From positions 372,001-436,000 of the forward strand of contig NZ_VTTM01000003.1 of assembly GCF_008364795.1 (NCBI RefSeq): DNA of 64,000 nucleotides, written 5' to 3'. The translations under genes were made by a program, and so were the position numbers. The stretch is from Azospirillum oryzae. Its GTDB lineage: Bacteria > Pseudomonadota > Alphaproteobacteria > Azospirillales > Azospirillaceae. Below the pieces are notes generated by a model that was not told the origin of the DNA, searched no databases, and worked only from the letters and a program-made list of their open reading frames with translations. Shown here one piece after another: positions 52,716 to 63,000 of this stretch (its first letter is position 1; the number at the start of each line of letters is the position of its first letter).

Positions 52716-53924
52716 TCAGGGCAGGGGGTCGGTCTGGTACAGCGTCACCCTGATCCCCCCATTCGACACCGACACGCCGCCTTCCTCGAACGGCAGTTCC
52801 GTCGCCTTCGCCAGCGCGGCTTCGTTGGTGATGATGCCCACGCGCCAGCCTGCAAACCGCGTCTTCAGCGTCTGGCCCATGGCGTGGTAGAGCGGGATGA
52901 GGGACTTGCCCTCGCCGATGCGGGCGCCGTAGGGCGGGTTGACGATGACGAGGCCGGGGGGACCCTCCGGCGGGGTCAGGTCGCTGATGGCGTGGTGGGT
53001 GAACTCGGTCCAGGCGGAGACGCCGGCACGCTCGGCGTTGGCGCGGCTCATGGCGACGGCGCCGGCATCGCGGTCGCTGCCGTAGAAGCGCACCGTGGGC
53101 GCGGTGGGCGTGCCGCCGGCGCGCAGGCTCTGCCACAGGGTGGGGTCGAAATTGGCGAGCTGTTCGAAGGAGAAATGACGGGAACGGCCGGGCTTCAGGC
53201 CGGCGGCGATCTCGGCGGCCTCGATGACGAAGGTGCCGGAACCGCACATCGGGTCCACCACCGGCTCGCGGCCATCATAGCCGCACTGGCGCAGGAACAG
53301 CGCGGCCAGGGTCTCGCGCATCGGCGCCTTGTTGACCGCTTCCTTGTGGCCGCGCTTGTGCAGCGACTCGCCGGAGCTGTCGACGCTGACGGTGCACAGG
53401 TCGTCGTCGATGCGCGCCTTGATCTGGATGGCGGTCTGGACGGCGCGGGTGTCCTCCGCCTCCGCCTCCATATCCTTGGCGGGCTTCTTGCCGGTGGGCT
53501 TGGGGGCGGCCTTGACGATGGGGGCGCCGAGTTCCTCGGCGATGGCGCGCTCGATGCGCTGGGCGGCGGCGCCGGCATGGTAGATGCGCGAGGCCTTGCA
53601 GGACGCCTCGACCCGCACCGGAACGTCGGCGCGCAGGATCTCGGCCCAGGGAACCCGGCGGGCGCGCTTGTCCAGCTGCGCCAGATGCAGGGCGCGGAAG
53701 CTGGCGATGCGCGCCAGCACGCGGGTGGCGCCGCGCAGCTCCAGATTGGCCCGCCAGACCTCCGGCCAGCCGCCGCTGACCGTCACCCCGCCCTTCACGG
53801 CGGTGGGGTTGGCGAAGCCGCGGTCGCGCGCCTCGGCGCACAGCACGGATTCCAGGCCGGGGGCGGCCACCAGGAAAATCTCGAAGGGCTGCGCGGCGGC
53901 GGTCTTGTCTTGGTCGGTGTTCAT
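52716..53924 (-). CDS. THUMP-domain class I RNA methyltransferase (RlmK/L-type)
   Basis: The 402-residue protein has an N-terminal THUMP region (FEIFLVAAPGLESVLCAEAR, LARIASFRALHLAQLDKRAR) and a Rossmann methyltransferase: motif I VVDPMCGSGTFVIEAAEIAA, then FYGSDRDAGAVAMSRANAER, and the N6/N2-type NPPYG in VIVNPPYGARIGEGKSL. This matches the N2-guanine 23S rRNA methyltransferase group (RlmL-like). An unusual insert, KAAPKPTGKKPAKDMEAEAE, lies at residues 145-170. ATG 53924 starts the protein. Confidence 0.88.
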   Translation of the reverse strand: MNTDQDKTAAAQPFEIFLVAAPGLESVLCAEARDRGFANPTAVKGGVTVSGGWPEVWRANLELRGATRVLARIASFRALHLAQLDKRARRVPWAEILRADVPVRVEASCKASRIYHAGAAAQRIERAIAEELGAPIVKAAPKPTGKKPAKDMEAEAEDTRAVQTAIQIKARIDDDLCTVSVDSSGESLHKRGHKEAVNKAPMRETLAALFLRQCGYDGREPVVDPMCGSGTFVIEAAEIAAGLKPGRSRHFSFEQLANFDPTLWQSLRAGGTPTAPTVRFYGSDRDAGAVAMSRANAERAGVSAWTEFTHHAISDLTPPEGPPGLVIVNPPYGARIGEGKSLIPLYHAMGQTLKTRFAGWRVGIITNEAALAKATELPFEEGGVSVSNGGIRVTLYQTDPLP

Positions 53925-54107
53925 CCCGCCTACATAGCCCGAAGGCCGGCCGTCTACGACAGGATTCTCGCAAATCCCAGGAGGCGCGGCCGACCCGGCA
54001 ATTGACGGCGGGCCGCAGCCCCCTATGATCGGATTGGAACACGAACAATCAAGCCGGCTTTCGATTCCGAACACGGAATCGGCCGGCCAGCAGGGAGACC
54101 GCGCGTA

Positions 54108-54896
54108 ATGACCGCAATCGACACCACCAATTGGCCCGCCGACCTGCTGGCCCGGGAGTTCCGGGACAAACGGGTGCTGGTCACCGGCAGCAGCCGCGGC
54201 ATCGGTGCCGCGGTGGCGGCGGCCTTCGCCCAGCTCGGCGCCCGCGTCGCCATCCATGGCCGTGACCGGGCGGCGGTGGACGCCGTGGCGGCGGCGATGG
54301 GCAACGGCGTGGTCGGGCTGGCCGGCGATTTCGCCGACAAGGGCCAGGCCCGCGCGGTGGTGGAACAGGCGGTGGATCGGCTGGGCGGGCTGGACGTGCT
54401 GATCAACAATGCCGGCACCATGCTGGGCCGGGTGGCGCTGGCCGACATCGACGACGGGTTCCTGCAACAGCAGTTCGACCTGAACGCCGCTTCGGCGGTC
54501 GTCGCCAGCCGAAGCGCCCTGCCGGCGCTGATCGCGGCGAAGGGGGCCATCGTCAACACCGGCTCCATCTCCGGACGCACCGGCGGCAGCGCCGGCTCGT
54601 CGCTCTACAGCGCCGCCAAGGCGTTCCAGGCCAGCCTCGCCCGCTCGCTGGCGACGGAGCTGGCGCCGCACGGCATCCGTGTCAACGCGGTGTCGCCCGG
54701 CACCATCGACACCGATTTCCATCAGCGCTACTCGACCGCGGACAAACTGTCGCAGACCGCGGCGCGCATCCCGCTGAAACGGCTGGGCACGGCCGAGGAT
54801 TGCGTCGGCGCCTACCTGTTCCTCGCCTCCAACCGGCTGGCCGGCTACATCACCGGCCAAACGATCGAGGTAAATGGCGGTCAGTTCTATAACTAA
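54108..54896 (+). CDS. Short-chain dehydrogenase/reductase (classical SDR)
   Basis: This 262-residue NAD(P)-dependent oxidoreductase has VLVTGSSRGIGAAVAAAFAQ (TGxxxGIG), LINNAGTMLG, the Ser and Tyr-Lys pair in NTGSISGRTG and SLYSAAKAFQASLARS, and the C-terminal GYITGQTIEVNGGQFYN. HGRDRAAVD after the second strand favours NADP. The start at ATG 54108 has CAGGGAG upstream. Substrate unknown. Confidence 0.9.
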   Translation: MTAIDTTNWPADLLAREFRDKRVLVTGSSRGIGAAVAAAFAQLGARVAIHGRDRAAVDAVAAAMGNGVVGLAGDFADKGQARAVVEQAVDRLGGLDVLINNAGTMLGRVALADIDDGFLQQQFDLNAASAVVASRSALPALIAAKGAIVNTGSISGRTGGSAGSSLYSAAKAFQASLARSLATELAPHGIRVNAVSPGTIDTDFHQRYSTADKLSQTAARIPLKRLGTAEDCVGAYLFLASNRLAGYITGQTIEVNGGQFYN

Positions 54897-55142
54897 AGGG
54901 TAGTTTTTCGCAATTGCGAAGGTCAAGCTTTGGCAAAATGCAAAGCGGTCTCAACGATCTTGGCGAATTGCGAATGGTTGAGGATCGCTGTCTATTGGAA
55001 AGAGGGTGATTTCACAGGGCAGAAAAACACCGCGGCGTTAATGGTCCTTTGGCATTGTTCTTGTAGGGTACCTCGTTGACAACCGATCACCCGAAAGATC
55101 GGAAACTTGCCAGCAGCCGGGTCAGAGACGAGGTCCCCAGCC
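54897..55142 (+). promoter_or_regulatory. Promoter region of the chemoreceptor; possible sigma-54-like element
   Basis: TTCGCAATTGCGAA (about 54906-54919) is a perfect palindrome right after the SDR stop. At 55050-55065, TGGCATTGTTCTTGTA has the spacing of a sigma-54 promoter (GG at -24, TTGTA in place of TTGCA at -12). It lies about 80 bp before the chemoreceptor start. Confidence in the promoter is low. Confidence 0.25.
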
Positions 55143-57206
55143 ATGAACGCCACCCACCCAGGCCGGCAGTCCGCCGCCCAACCGACCAAAGCCGGCCCCT
55201 TCGCCAACCTGCGCACGGCGACCAAGATCTATACCGGCTTCGGCGTGACGCTTGCGCTGCTGGTCGGCTTGGGGGCGGTGTCCTGGTCGGGCTTGCGATC
55301 CAGCGACGACGCGCTCCGCCGCTATGCCGGGCAGTCGCATGTCGCCATGGCGGTGGCGGAGGCGGACACCAACATGGCCGACGCCCTGGGGGCGGCGGAG
55401 GAGTTCGTGTCCAGCGGCTCCGCCGCGGTGGCCGACCGCTTCCGCGCCGACGTGGACAAGTTCGCCAGGAAGCTGGACGCCGCCACCGCGCGCATGACCA
55501 GCGCGACCGACCGTCAGGCGGCGCAGGAGATCGCCAGCCTGCAGAAGACGCTGACCGGCGGCTTCGACCAGCTGGTCGCCGCGCGGACGGAGCGCGACTC
55601 CATCGTCGCGTCGGTGGTGAACAAGCTGGGCGCCGACATCCGCCGCACGCTGAGCGAGACCGTCAAGGCGGAGAAGGATCTGGGCGATCTCGACCGCACG
55701 GTGAAGGCCGCCGACGTCAGCGAGCAGTATCTGCTGGTCCGCGTGCTGGTCGCCCGCTTCGTGGCGGAGACGCAGGCCGAGGATCTGGCGCGCATCCGCA
55801 AGGATCTGGCCGATGTGACCGCCAAGGCCACGGCGCTGCGAGACGCCATGGCGGACGGGCCGGTCAAGGCCAAGCTGTCGGACGCGGTCGCCAAGCTTCC
55901 GGCCTATGGCGCCGGCATCGACCGCATCGCCAGCTTGAGCGACCAGCTGAAGTCGCTGAACAATGAGACGCTGGGCAAGGCGGGCAAGGAGATCGGCGAC
56001 AAGATCGGGCTGATCCGCTCCCACTCCGCCGATTTCCTGTCTCAGCTGGAGAGCAGCGCCGCCGCCGAGGTGGCGGCGGCCGAGGGCCGCGGCACCATGG
56101 TGACGGTCGCCGCCCTGCTGATCGGCCTGCTGCTGGCCTGGGCGATTTCGCGGGCGATCACCAGGCCGCTCGGCAACATCACGCGGGCGATGGGCCGTCT
56201 GGCCGAAGGCGACCTGAGCGTCGCCGTCACCGACGACGCGCGCCGGGACGAGATCGGCGCGCTGGCCCGCGCGCTCCAGGTCTTCAAGACCAACGCCTAT
56301 GAGATGGAGCGGATGCGCAAGGCGCAGGAGGAGAGCGAGCGGCAGGCCGCCGCCCAGCGCCGCCAGACCATGATGCAGATGGCCGACACCTTCGAGAGCA
56401 CGGTGAAGGGCATCGTCGACACCGTCGCCCACGCCGCCACCGGCATGCGCGATGCGGCGACGGAGCTGACCGCCACCGCGCAGGAGGCGAGCGAGCGGTC
56501 GCTGCTGGTCGCCTCGGCCTCCGAACAGGCCTCGGCCAACGTGCAGACCGTCGCCACCGCGACGGAGGAGCTGTCGGCCTCCATCTCCGAGATCGGCCAG
56601 CAGGTGGAGAACTCCACCCGCATCGCCACCCAGGCGGTGGCCGACGCCGACGGCGCCGACCGCACCATGCGCGATCTGGTCTCCGCCGCCGAGCAGATCG
56701 GTGCGGTGGTGGAACTGATCAGCGGCATCGCCGCGCAGACCAACCTGCTGGCGCTGAACGCCACCATCGAGGCGGCGCGCGCCGGAGAGGCCGGCAAGGG
56801 CTTCGCCGTCGTGGCGAGCGAGGTGAAGGCGCTGGCCAGCCAGACCGCGCGCGCCACCGACGAGATCCAGGCCAAGGTGCAGGAGATTCAGCAGACCACC
56901 GGCGGCGCCCAGAAGGCCATCGGCAGCATCGGCAAGACCATCGGCCATATGAGCGAGATCACCACCGCCATCGCCGCGGCCATCGAGGAACAGGCCGCCG
57001 CCACCCGCGAGATCGCCTCCAGCGTCACCCAGGCGGCGCAGGGCACCGAGGAGGTGTCGAGCAACATCGCCGGCGTCAGCACCGCCGTCCACGAGACCGG
57101 CGACGCCGCCGGCCGCGTCCACGGCACCTCGCAGGAACTGGCGGTCGAGGCCGAGCGGCTGCGCAAGGAGGTGGGGACCTTTATCGCGACGGTGCGGGCG
57201 GCGTAG
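55143..57206 (+). CDS. Methyl-accepting chemotaxis protein with HBM-like periplasmic sensor
   Basis: The 687-residue chemoreceptor has a membrane helix at residues 30-52 ([20 protein letters not shown]), a helical periplasmic part to about 310 that looks like an HBM (helical bimodular) sensor, a second membrane helix ([20 protein letters not shown]), a HAMP domain ([20 protein letters not shown]), and the cytoplasmic signalling tip [20 protein letters not shown]. Methylation-type helices flank it. Start ATG 55143. Bind-and-signal role through CheA/CheW; ligand unknown. Confidence 0.93.
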   Translation: MNATHPGRQSAAQPTKAGPFANLRTATKIYTGFGVTLALLVGLGAVSWSGLRSSDDALRRYAGQSHVAMAVAEADTNMADALGAAEEFVSSGSAAVADRFRADVDKFARKLDAATARMTSATDRQAAQEIASLQKTLTGGFDQLVAARTERDSIVASVVNKLGADIRRTLSETVKAEKDLGDLDRTVKAADVSEQYLLVRVLVARFVAETQAEDLARIRKDLADVTAKATALRDAMADGPVKAKLSDAVAKLPAYGAGIDRIASLSDQLKSLNNETLGKAGKEIGDKIGLIRSHSADFLSQLESSAAAEVAAAEGRGTMVTVAALLIGLLLAWAISRAITRPLGNITRAMGRLAEGDLSVAVTDDARRDEIGALARALQVFKTNAYEMERMRKAQEESERQAAAQRRQTMMQMADTFESTVKGIVDTVAHAATGMRDAATELTATAQEASERSLLVASASEQASANVQTVATATEELSASISEIGQQVENSTRIATQAVADADGADRTMRDLVSAAEQIGAVVELISGIAAQTNLLALNATIEAARAGEAGKGFAVVASEVKALASQTARATDEIQAKVQEIQQTTGGAQKAIGSIGKTIGHMSEITTAIAAAIEEQAAATREIASSVTQAAQGTEEVSSNIAGVSTAVHETGDAAGRVHGTSQELAVEAERLRKEVGTFIATVRAA

Positions 57207-57220
57207 GGGGGAGTGCGCTA

Positions 57221-57364
57221 TCCCCCTCTCCCCCCCGGGGAGAGGGTCGGGGTGAGGGGGATGCACAGCGTCGATTTGGTGGGGAACGGGAACTACGCGA
57301 TGCTTGAAGATCCTCGCCGCGCGACCCCCTCACCCTAACCCTCTCCCCGGGGGGGAGAGGGGAT
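57221..57364. repeat. Inverted pair of CCCTCTCCCC-type palindromic repeats
   Basis: Two copies of a 35-45-bp element face each other (57221-57260 and 57326-57364). Each contains the palindrome CTCTCCCC/GGGGAGAG and an outer block GGTGAGGGGG or its complement. The pair lies between the 3' ends of the chemoreceptor (plus) and trxC (minus), and probably ends both transcripts. The last codons of trxC fall inside the second copy. Confidence 0.7.
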
Positions 57365-57850
57365 TTGTTGACGCACCCAGGCCACCAGCGACGGCAGCGG
57401 CATCGCGCCGGCGGTGCGGGCGATTTCCCGGCCGTGGTGGACCAGGACCAGCGACGGGATGCTGCGGATGCCGAAGCGGCCGGCGAGGTCGGGAGAGGCC
57501 TCGGTGTCGATCTTGGCGAGGCGGACCCGGGGTTCCAGCTGGGCCGCGGCCTGGGCGAAGACGGGGGCCATCATGCGGCAGGGGCCGCACCACTCGGCCC
57601 AGAAGTCGATCAGCAGCGGCAGGTCGCTCTTCTCGGCATGGGCGGCGAAGCGGCGGGCGTCGAGCGCCACCGGCTTTCCTTCGAACAGGGCGTTGCCGCA
57701 ACGGCCGCACTTGCCGCCGCCCAGACGGGCCGGAGGCACGCGGTTCAGCGTGTCGCAATGCGGGCAGGCGATGTGCAGGCTGTCGGCGGCCAAAGAATCG
57801 GGGCCTGTGGACGAACCGGGGCCTGTGGAAGAATGGGCGGTGGGCGGCAT
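57335..57850 (-). CDS. trxC: Thioredoxin 2-like protein (TrxC) with N-terminal zinc finger
   Basis: The 171-residue protein has two CxxC pairs that bind zinc (IACPHCDTLNRV and GGKCGRCGNALFEG) then a thioredoxin domain with FWAEWCGPCRMMAPVFAQ. This is the TrxC layout. The first 25 residues are Ser/Gly/Pro rich. The last residues IPSPPRGEG are encoded inside the CCCTCTCCCC palindromic repeat, so the repeat has supplied the C-terminus. It reduces disulfides in the cytosol. Confidence 0.9.
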   Translation of the reverse strand: MPPTAHSSTGPGSSTGPDSLAADSLHIACPHCDTLNRVPPARLGGGKCGRCGNALFEGKPVALDARRFAAHAEKSDLPLLIDFWAEWCGPCRMMAPVFAQAAAQLEPRVRLAKIDTEASPDLAGRFGIRSIPSLVLVHHGREIARTAGAMPLPSLVAWVRQQIPSPPRGEG

Positions 57851-57926
57851 GGCGGGGCTCCTTCCCCTGGCAGCTTGTCCACCGTCGATGTATGGGGGCG
57901 GAGCCGCCCGCTCAAGATGGGCGGGC

Positions 57927-58181
57927 CTACTCCTGCCGGCCCATCAGGCCTTCCAGCTTTGCGAAATCCACATATTGCGCCGGCCGGTCCTTCAACAGGT
58001 CCGGGGTCGCCTGGGCATTCTCCCGCGCGCATTCGGCGACGTAGCGGGCCAAGAGGTCGCGCATGACCTCGGCCAGAGGCGTCTGCCGCTGACGTGCGTA
58101 ATTCTTGGCGACATCTTTGATTCGGCGATCAACGCGCAAAGAGATCGTCGCCTTCTTTGGATGAAACGGATCTCCGATCAT
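57927..58181 (-). CDS. Ribbon-helix-helix (CopG/Arc-like) protein
   Basis: The 84-residue product starts with a beta strand (KKATISLRVDRRIKD) and two helices (VAKNYARQRQTPLAEVMRDL, LARYVAECARENAQ), the RHH layout. ATG 58181 follows GGGGGATCGTC. Longer starts exist but the fold begins here. Such proteins are antitoxins or repressors. No toxin gene is next to it. Confidence 0.7.
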   Translation of the reverse strand: MIGDPFHPKKATISLRVDRRIKDVAKNYARQRQTPLAEVMRDLLARYVAECARENAQATPDLLKDRPAQYVDFAKLEGLMGRQE

Positions 58182-58425
58182 GACGATCCCCCACCAATCT
58201 TGCTGATCCACGTTATTTGGATATGCCGGATCGGTGGTGGATACAAGGATCCATGGGAAGGCGGGCGATAAAACTTGGGGATGATAACTTGTGAATTTGT
58301 GTGGATAAAATCTCATCCGGTTTTCTTCTCCACAGAATCTGTGGATAGATGTGTGCGCAATCTCCGAACAGAATCATCCGCACCCTTCCGGCCGGCCCAT
58401 CCGGCCTGTGGATGAGTGGGTTTGC

Positions 58426-58944
58426 CTATTTTTTAGGCGTCTTGAGCGCTCTCTCCGGTCCCGGCCCGCCGACCAGCCGCAGCCGGCCGGCCGGCGACAG
58501 GTCGGGCAGGATGGACAGCACGGTTTCCTCGGTCAGTTCGCCGATCTGGCGGCGCTTGGCGCGGGCGGCGGAGGTCGCGGCGCGCAGGGAGTCGAAATCC
58601 ACAGGCTCGGCCTGCAACAGGGCGCGCACCCGCTGCCCGGCCTCGCGGTAGTCCTGGGACAGTGCGTCGTAACGCGGGCGCAGCGGCTCGAAGGCCGCGC
58701 GCAGGACGGCGGCGTCGGCGTCGGACAGGTCGGCGGCCACATGCTCGACGAAGCGGTCGGGCATCGGCCGGTAGGGCGGGGGCGGCGGGTTGCGGATGGT
58801 GGCGACCAGCATGGCGCCGAGGAACAGGTTCAGCGCCAGCGACGCCAGGGCCAGCGTCCGCAGGCTGATCCGCTGCCCCAACCACCGGCGGAGCCTGGTC
58901 AGGACGGACGGCTGGGGGCGATGGGTGGCGGCGGTACCGCTCAT
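58426..58944 (-). CDS. Periplasmic heavy-metal sensor/ZraP-CnrX-like protein
   Basis: The 172-residue protein has a positively charged N-terminus and a hydrophobic helix (about 28-50, LRTLALASLALNLFLGAMLV), then a periplasmic helical-hairpin domain (LSDADAAVLRAAFEPLRPRY, EAGQRVRALLQ, RRQIGELTEETVLSIL). This matches the CnrX/ZraP/Spy type, which senses metals or envelope stress. ATG 58944 overlaps the stop of the upstream membrane-protein gene (ATGA). It is last in an operon with an ECF sigma factor. Confidence 0.8.
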   Translation of the reverse strand: MSGTAATHRPQPSVLTRLRRWLGQRISLRTLALASLALNLFLGAMLVATIRNPPPPPYRPMPDRFVEHVAADLSDADAAVLRAAFEPLRPRYDALSQDYREAGQRVRALLQAEPVDFDSLRAATSAARAKRRQIGELTEETVLSILPDLSPAGRLRLVGGPGPERALKTPKK

Positions 58945-59384
58945 CGGGAGTCTCCGTCGAACAGGGTGACGACCTCGTCGTTCAGCAGGGCCAGTTCCTG
59001 GCTGCGCGGCGCGGTGGGGGCGGGGCCGGTGAGCTGGCCGCTCAGCCAGCCTCCGGTCAGCCAGCCGAGCGCGAGCAGGGCGGCGCAGAAGCCGGCCACC
59101 GTCCGCCGCGGCATCCGGCCGAGCAGAAGCATGACGAGGCTGTCCTGCGGGGATCGCCGCGCCGCCTTGCCGACGGCGGCCAGCAGGCGGTCGACGCGGG
59201 CGTCCTCCACCGGCGGGGCGGGGGCGGCGAGCAGGCGGTCGAAGGACTGAGCGTCCTCCAGCGCCGTGCGCAGGGCGGGGGAGCGGGCGAGCGCGGCGCC
59301 GGCCGCGGCGCGCAGTTCGGGCGGCCAGCGCTCCGGCGAGGCGCCGTAATCGTCCAGGTGGCGGAGGAAGTCTTCGTCGGTCAT
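58941..59384 (-). CDS. Small membrane protein, likely anti-sigma factor
   Basis: The 147-residue product has a cytoplasmic N-terminal part (MTDEDFLRHLDDYGASPERW, with W and acidic residues) and one membrane helix near residues 95-118 (TVAGFCAALLALGWLTGGWL). It lies between an ECF sigma factor gene (11 bp upstream) and a ZraP/CnrX-like gene, with which it shares ATGA. The place and topology fit an anti-sigma factor. No clear zinc-binding ZAS motif is seen. ATG 59384 was preferred over a long upstream frame that overlaps the sigma gene. Confidence 0.7.
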   Translation of the reverse strand: MTDEDFLRHLDDYGASPERWPPELRAAAGAALARSPALRTALEDAQSFDRLLAAPAPPVEDARVDRLLAAVGKAARRSPQDSLVMLLLGRMPRRTVAGFCAALLALGWLTGGWLSGQLTGPAPTAPRSQELALLNDEVVTLFDGDSR

Positions 59385-59395
59385 GGCATCCTCCC

Positions 59396-59962
59396 TCACA
59401 GGATCTCGGAGGTGGTGAGCGCGGTCTTCAGCGCGGCGCGGGCGCGGGCCAGCAGCGAGGCGAAGGCGCTCTCGCTCATGGTCAGGACCTCGGCGGCCTG
59501 CCGCAGGCTGAGCCCCTCCTGGTGGAACAGCACGACGGCGGCGCGTTGGCGGTCGGGCAAGGCGGCCAGAGCCCGGTTGACCCGCTCGGCGGTCTGGCGC
59601 TCGGCGATGCGGGCCAGCGCGTCGGGCGATTCGTCGGGCGGATCGCCGGCCTCCTCCAGCGGCGACCAGCCGGGGCGGCGGCCACGATCGATGGCGAGGT
59701 TCATGACGATGCGGTAGAGCCATGTGGTGAAGGCGGCGCGCGCCGCGTCCCAGCGGCCGGCATGCTGCCAGACCCGCAGGAAGGCCTCCTGCGCGATCTC
59801 GTCGGCGTCGGACGGGTTGCCGGTCATCCGCTGGGCCAGCGCCACGGCGCGGCGCATGTGGCGGGCGGCCAGCCGGTCGAAGGCGGCGGCGTCGCCACCG
59901 GCCACGCGCTCCATCAACCCGTCGTCGCTGTCGGTGTCGTCGGCCACCGGGGCTCCGCTCAT
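59396..59962 (-). CDS. ECF-type RNA polymerase sigma factor
   Basis: The 188-residue sigma-70 family protein has region 2 (DGLMERVAGGDAAAFDRLAA then SDADEIAQEAFLRVWQHAGR, FTTWLYRIVMNLAIDRGRR) and region 4 (LPDRQRAAVVLFHQEGLSLR, AAEVLTMSESAFASLLARAR). The start ATG 59962 was chosen over 60040. Genes downstream encode a membrane protein and a periplasmic metal-sensor-like protein, an arrangement known from extracytoplasmic stress systems such as CnrYXH. The regulon is unknown. Confidence 0.9.
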   Translation of the reverse strand: MSGAPVADDTDSDDGLMERVAGGDAAAFDRLAARHMRRAVALAQRMTGNPSDADEIAQEAFLRVWQHAGRWDAARAAFTTWLYRIVMNLAIDRGRRPGWSPLEEAGDPPDESPDALARIAERQTAERVNRALAALPDRQRAAVVLFHQEGLSLRQAAEVLTMSESAFASLLARARAALKTALTTSEIL

Positions 59963-60050
59963 GCCGTGGGCGAGAACTATGCCCAACAGGGCGGAGGGGC
60001 GCCAGCGCAGCGCGAAGTGAAGAGAGGGGGCCGCACCCATCCGCCGCCCC

Positions 60051-63000
60051 CTATTCCGCCGGGGCGGCGATGGCGGCGCGGCGGGTGCGCCGCAGGGCCA
60101 GCCGCTCCAGGGTCAGATAGACCACCGGCGTGGTGTAGAGCGTCAGCATCTGGCTGACCAGAAGGCCGCCGATGATGGCGATGCCGAGCGGGCGGCGGAT
60201 CTCGCCGCCGGTGCCGTAATCGAAGGCCAGGGGAACGGCGCCCAGCAGCGCGGCCATCGTCGTCATCATGATCGGGCGGAAGCGGACCAGTCCGGCCTCG
60301 CGGATCGCTTCCAAGGGCGACAGGCCGCGTTCCCGCTCCGCCTCCAGGGCGAAGTCGATCATCATGATGGCGTTCTTCTTGACGATGCCGATCAGCAGGA
60401 TGATGCCGATCAGAGCCACGATCGACAGGTCGTAGCCGGTCAGGATCAGCGCGATCAGCGCCCCCAGCCCGGCCGACGGCAGGGTCGACAGAATGGTCAG
60501 CGGGTGGATCAGGCTTTCGTAGAGCACCCCCAGGACGATGTAGATGGTGATCAGCGCCGCCAGGATCAGCAGCGGCTGGCTGGACGAGGATTGCTGGAAG
60601 GCCCGCGCGTCGCCCTGGAAGCCGGCGCGGATGCTGGCGGGCATGCCGATGTCCTCCGCCGCGCGCTGGATCAGTTCGGTCGCCTGGGACAGCGAGACGC
60701 CGGGGGCGAGGTCGAAGGTCAGGTTGGCGACCGGGAAGCCGCTCTGGTGCTGGATGCTGGCGGCCTGATTGCCGATGACGACGCGCGACACCGCCGACAG
60801 GGGAACCATGCCGCTGCGGCCCGACACATAGATGCGCTTGAGGTCGTCGGGGCCGAGCGCCTCGGATGGCGCGACCTCCAGCACCACCTTGTGCTGGTTC
60901 TGCGCCAGATACATGGTCGAGACCTGCCGCTGGCCGAAGGCGTCGTAGAGCGTCGCCTCCAAAGCGCTCAACGACACGCCCAGGCGGGTTGCGGCGTCGC
61001 GGTCGACGATGACATTGGCCTGGATGCCGCCGTTCTGGCGGTCGTTGGCGACGTCGACCAGTTCCGGCAGGGTGCGCATCTTCTCCACCAGCTTGGGCGC
61101 CCATTCGTTCAGCGCGCCGATGTCGGCGTCCTGCAGGCTGTAGCGGTACTGGCTGCGCCCCTGGAAGCCGCCGACGCGGATGTCCTGCACCGGCATCAGG
61201 TAAAGCTGCACCCCCGGCACCCGGCCGGCGCGCTGGCGCAGCCGCTGGGTGACGGTCTGGAGATCGTCACGCCCCGCCTTCGGCTTCAGGCCGATGAAGA
61301 TCTGGCCGGAATAGGTGCCGCCCGGACCGCCGCCGCCGATGGTTCCGCCGACGCTGTCCACCGCCGGGTCGCCGGCCACCGCGTCCTGCAAGGCGCGCTG
61401 GCGCGTCACCATCGCCTTGAAGGAGATGTCGGGCGGCGGATCGCTGAAGCCGATCAGCAGGCCGGTGTCCTGCTGCGGCACGAAGCCCTTCGGCACCTGC
61501 CCGTAGAGCCAGACGCTGACGCCGACGATGGCGAAGGTCGCCGCCAGCATGGTGCGGCGGTGGGCCAGAACCCAGTCCAGCCCGGCGGCATAGAGGCCGA
61601 ACAGGCGGTCGCCGATCCAGGCGAGCGCACGGGCAAGGCGGCCGGGAGGGCCGCGCTCCGCCTCCGGCGCCAGCAGATGGGCGCACATCATCGGGGTCAG
61701 GGTCAGCGACACCACGGCCGAGACGGCGATGGCGACCGACAGCACCACGGCGAATTCGCGGAACAGCCGGCCCTGGATGCCGCCCATGAACAGGATGGGG
61801 ATGAAGACGGCGACCAGCGACAGGCTGATCGACACCACGGTGAAGGCAACCTGCCGCGCGCCCTTCACCGCCGCCTCGAACGGCTTGGCGCCCTTTTCGA
61901 TGTGGCGGACGATGTTCTCGATGACGACGATGGCGTCGTCCACCACGAAGCCGACCGAGATGGTCAGCGCCATCAGCGAAAAATTGTCCAGGCTGTAGCC
62001 GACGATCCACATCACGCCGAAGGTGCCGGCCAGCGACAGCGGCACCGACGCCGCCGGGATGACCGTCGCCCACAGCCGGCGCAGGAACAGCGCCATCACC
62101 ATCACCACCAGCGCCACCGTGACCGCCAGCGTCTTCTGCACGTCGTCGATTGAGGCGCGGATGGTCGGCGTGCGGTCGGTGCGCACCGACAGGCTGACCC
62201 CCGGCGGCATCCAGCCGCGCAGCGTCGGCAGTTCCGCCCGGATGCGGTCCACCGTCTCCACCACGTTGGAGCCGGGCTGTTTCTGGATGTTGATGAGGAC
62301 GGCGCGCTGGCCGTCCTGCCAGGCGGCGGTGCGGCTGTTCTCCGGCGCCTCGATCACCTCGGCGACGTCGCCCAGCCGCACGGTGGCGCCGCTCTTCTCG
62401 GTCACGATCAGCCGGCGGTAGGCGTCGGCGCCGAACAGCTGGTCGCTGGCGCCGATCGACCAGGATTCATGAGTGCCGTCGAAGCTGCCCTTCGGCCCGT
62501 TGGCATTGGCCTGGGAGATGACGCTGCGGATCGATTCCAGGCTGACGCCCATGTTGGCGGCGGCAGCGGCATTGACGCGCACGCGCACCGCCGTCTTCTC
62601 CGCACCGTTGATGGAGACCTGGGCCACCCCCTCGATCTGGCTCAGCCGCTGGCCGATCACGCTGTCGGCAAGGTTGTAGAGGTCGGCCGGGGCCAGGGTG
62701 GTGGAGGTCATGGCCAGCGTCATCACCGGCGCGTCGGCCGGGTTGATGCGCCGCATCTTGGGCGGGCTGGGCAGGTCGGCCGGCAAGTCGCCGCCCGCGG
62801 CGTTGATGGCGGCCTGCACGTCGCGCGACGCCGCCTCGACGTTGCGGTTCAGGTCGAACTGCACGACGACGGTGGTGCTGCCGAGCTTGCTGTTGGAGGT
62901 CATCTCCGACACGCCGGCGATGCGGGAGAGCCTGCGTTCCAGCGGCGTGGCGACGGAGGCGGCCATGGTCTCCGGGCTGGCGCCGGGCAGCGAGGCGGTG

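Noticed and set aside
52884..54005. Long plus-strand open frame opposite the THUMP methyltransferase
   Set aside because: Its Gly/Ala/Asp-rich, low-complexity translation mirrors the codon bias of the real minus-strand gene, which has clear motifs.
55122..57266. 714-aa minus-strand open frame opposite the chemoreceptor
   Set aside because: Composition (Gly, Asp, His, Arg repeats) is typical of an antisense shadow; the chemoreceptor motifs are on the plus strand.
60504..62153. 549-aa plus-strand open frame opposite the RND permease
   Set aside because: No domain pattern and typical antisense composition; the permease on the other strand is unmistakable.
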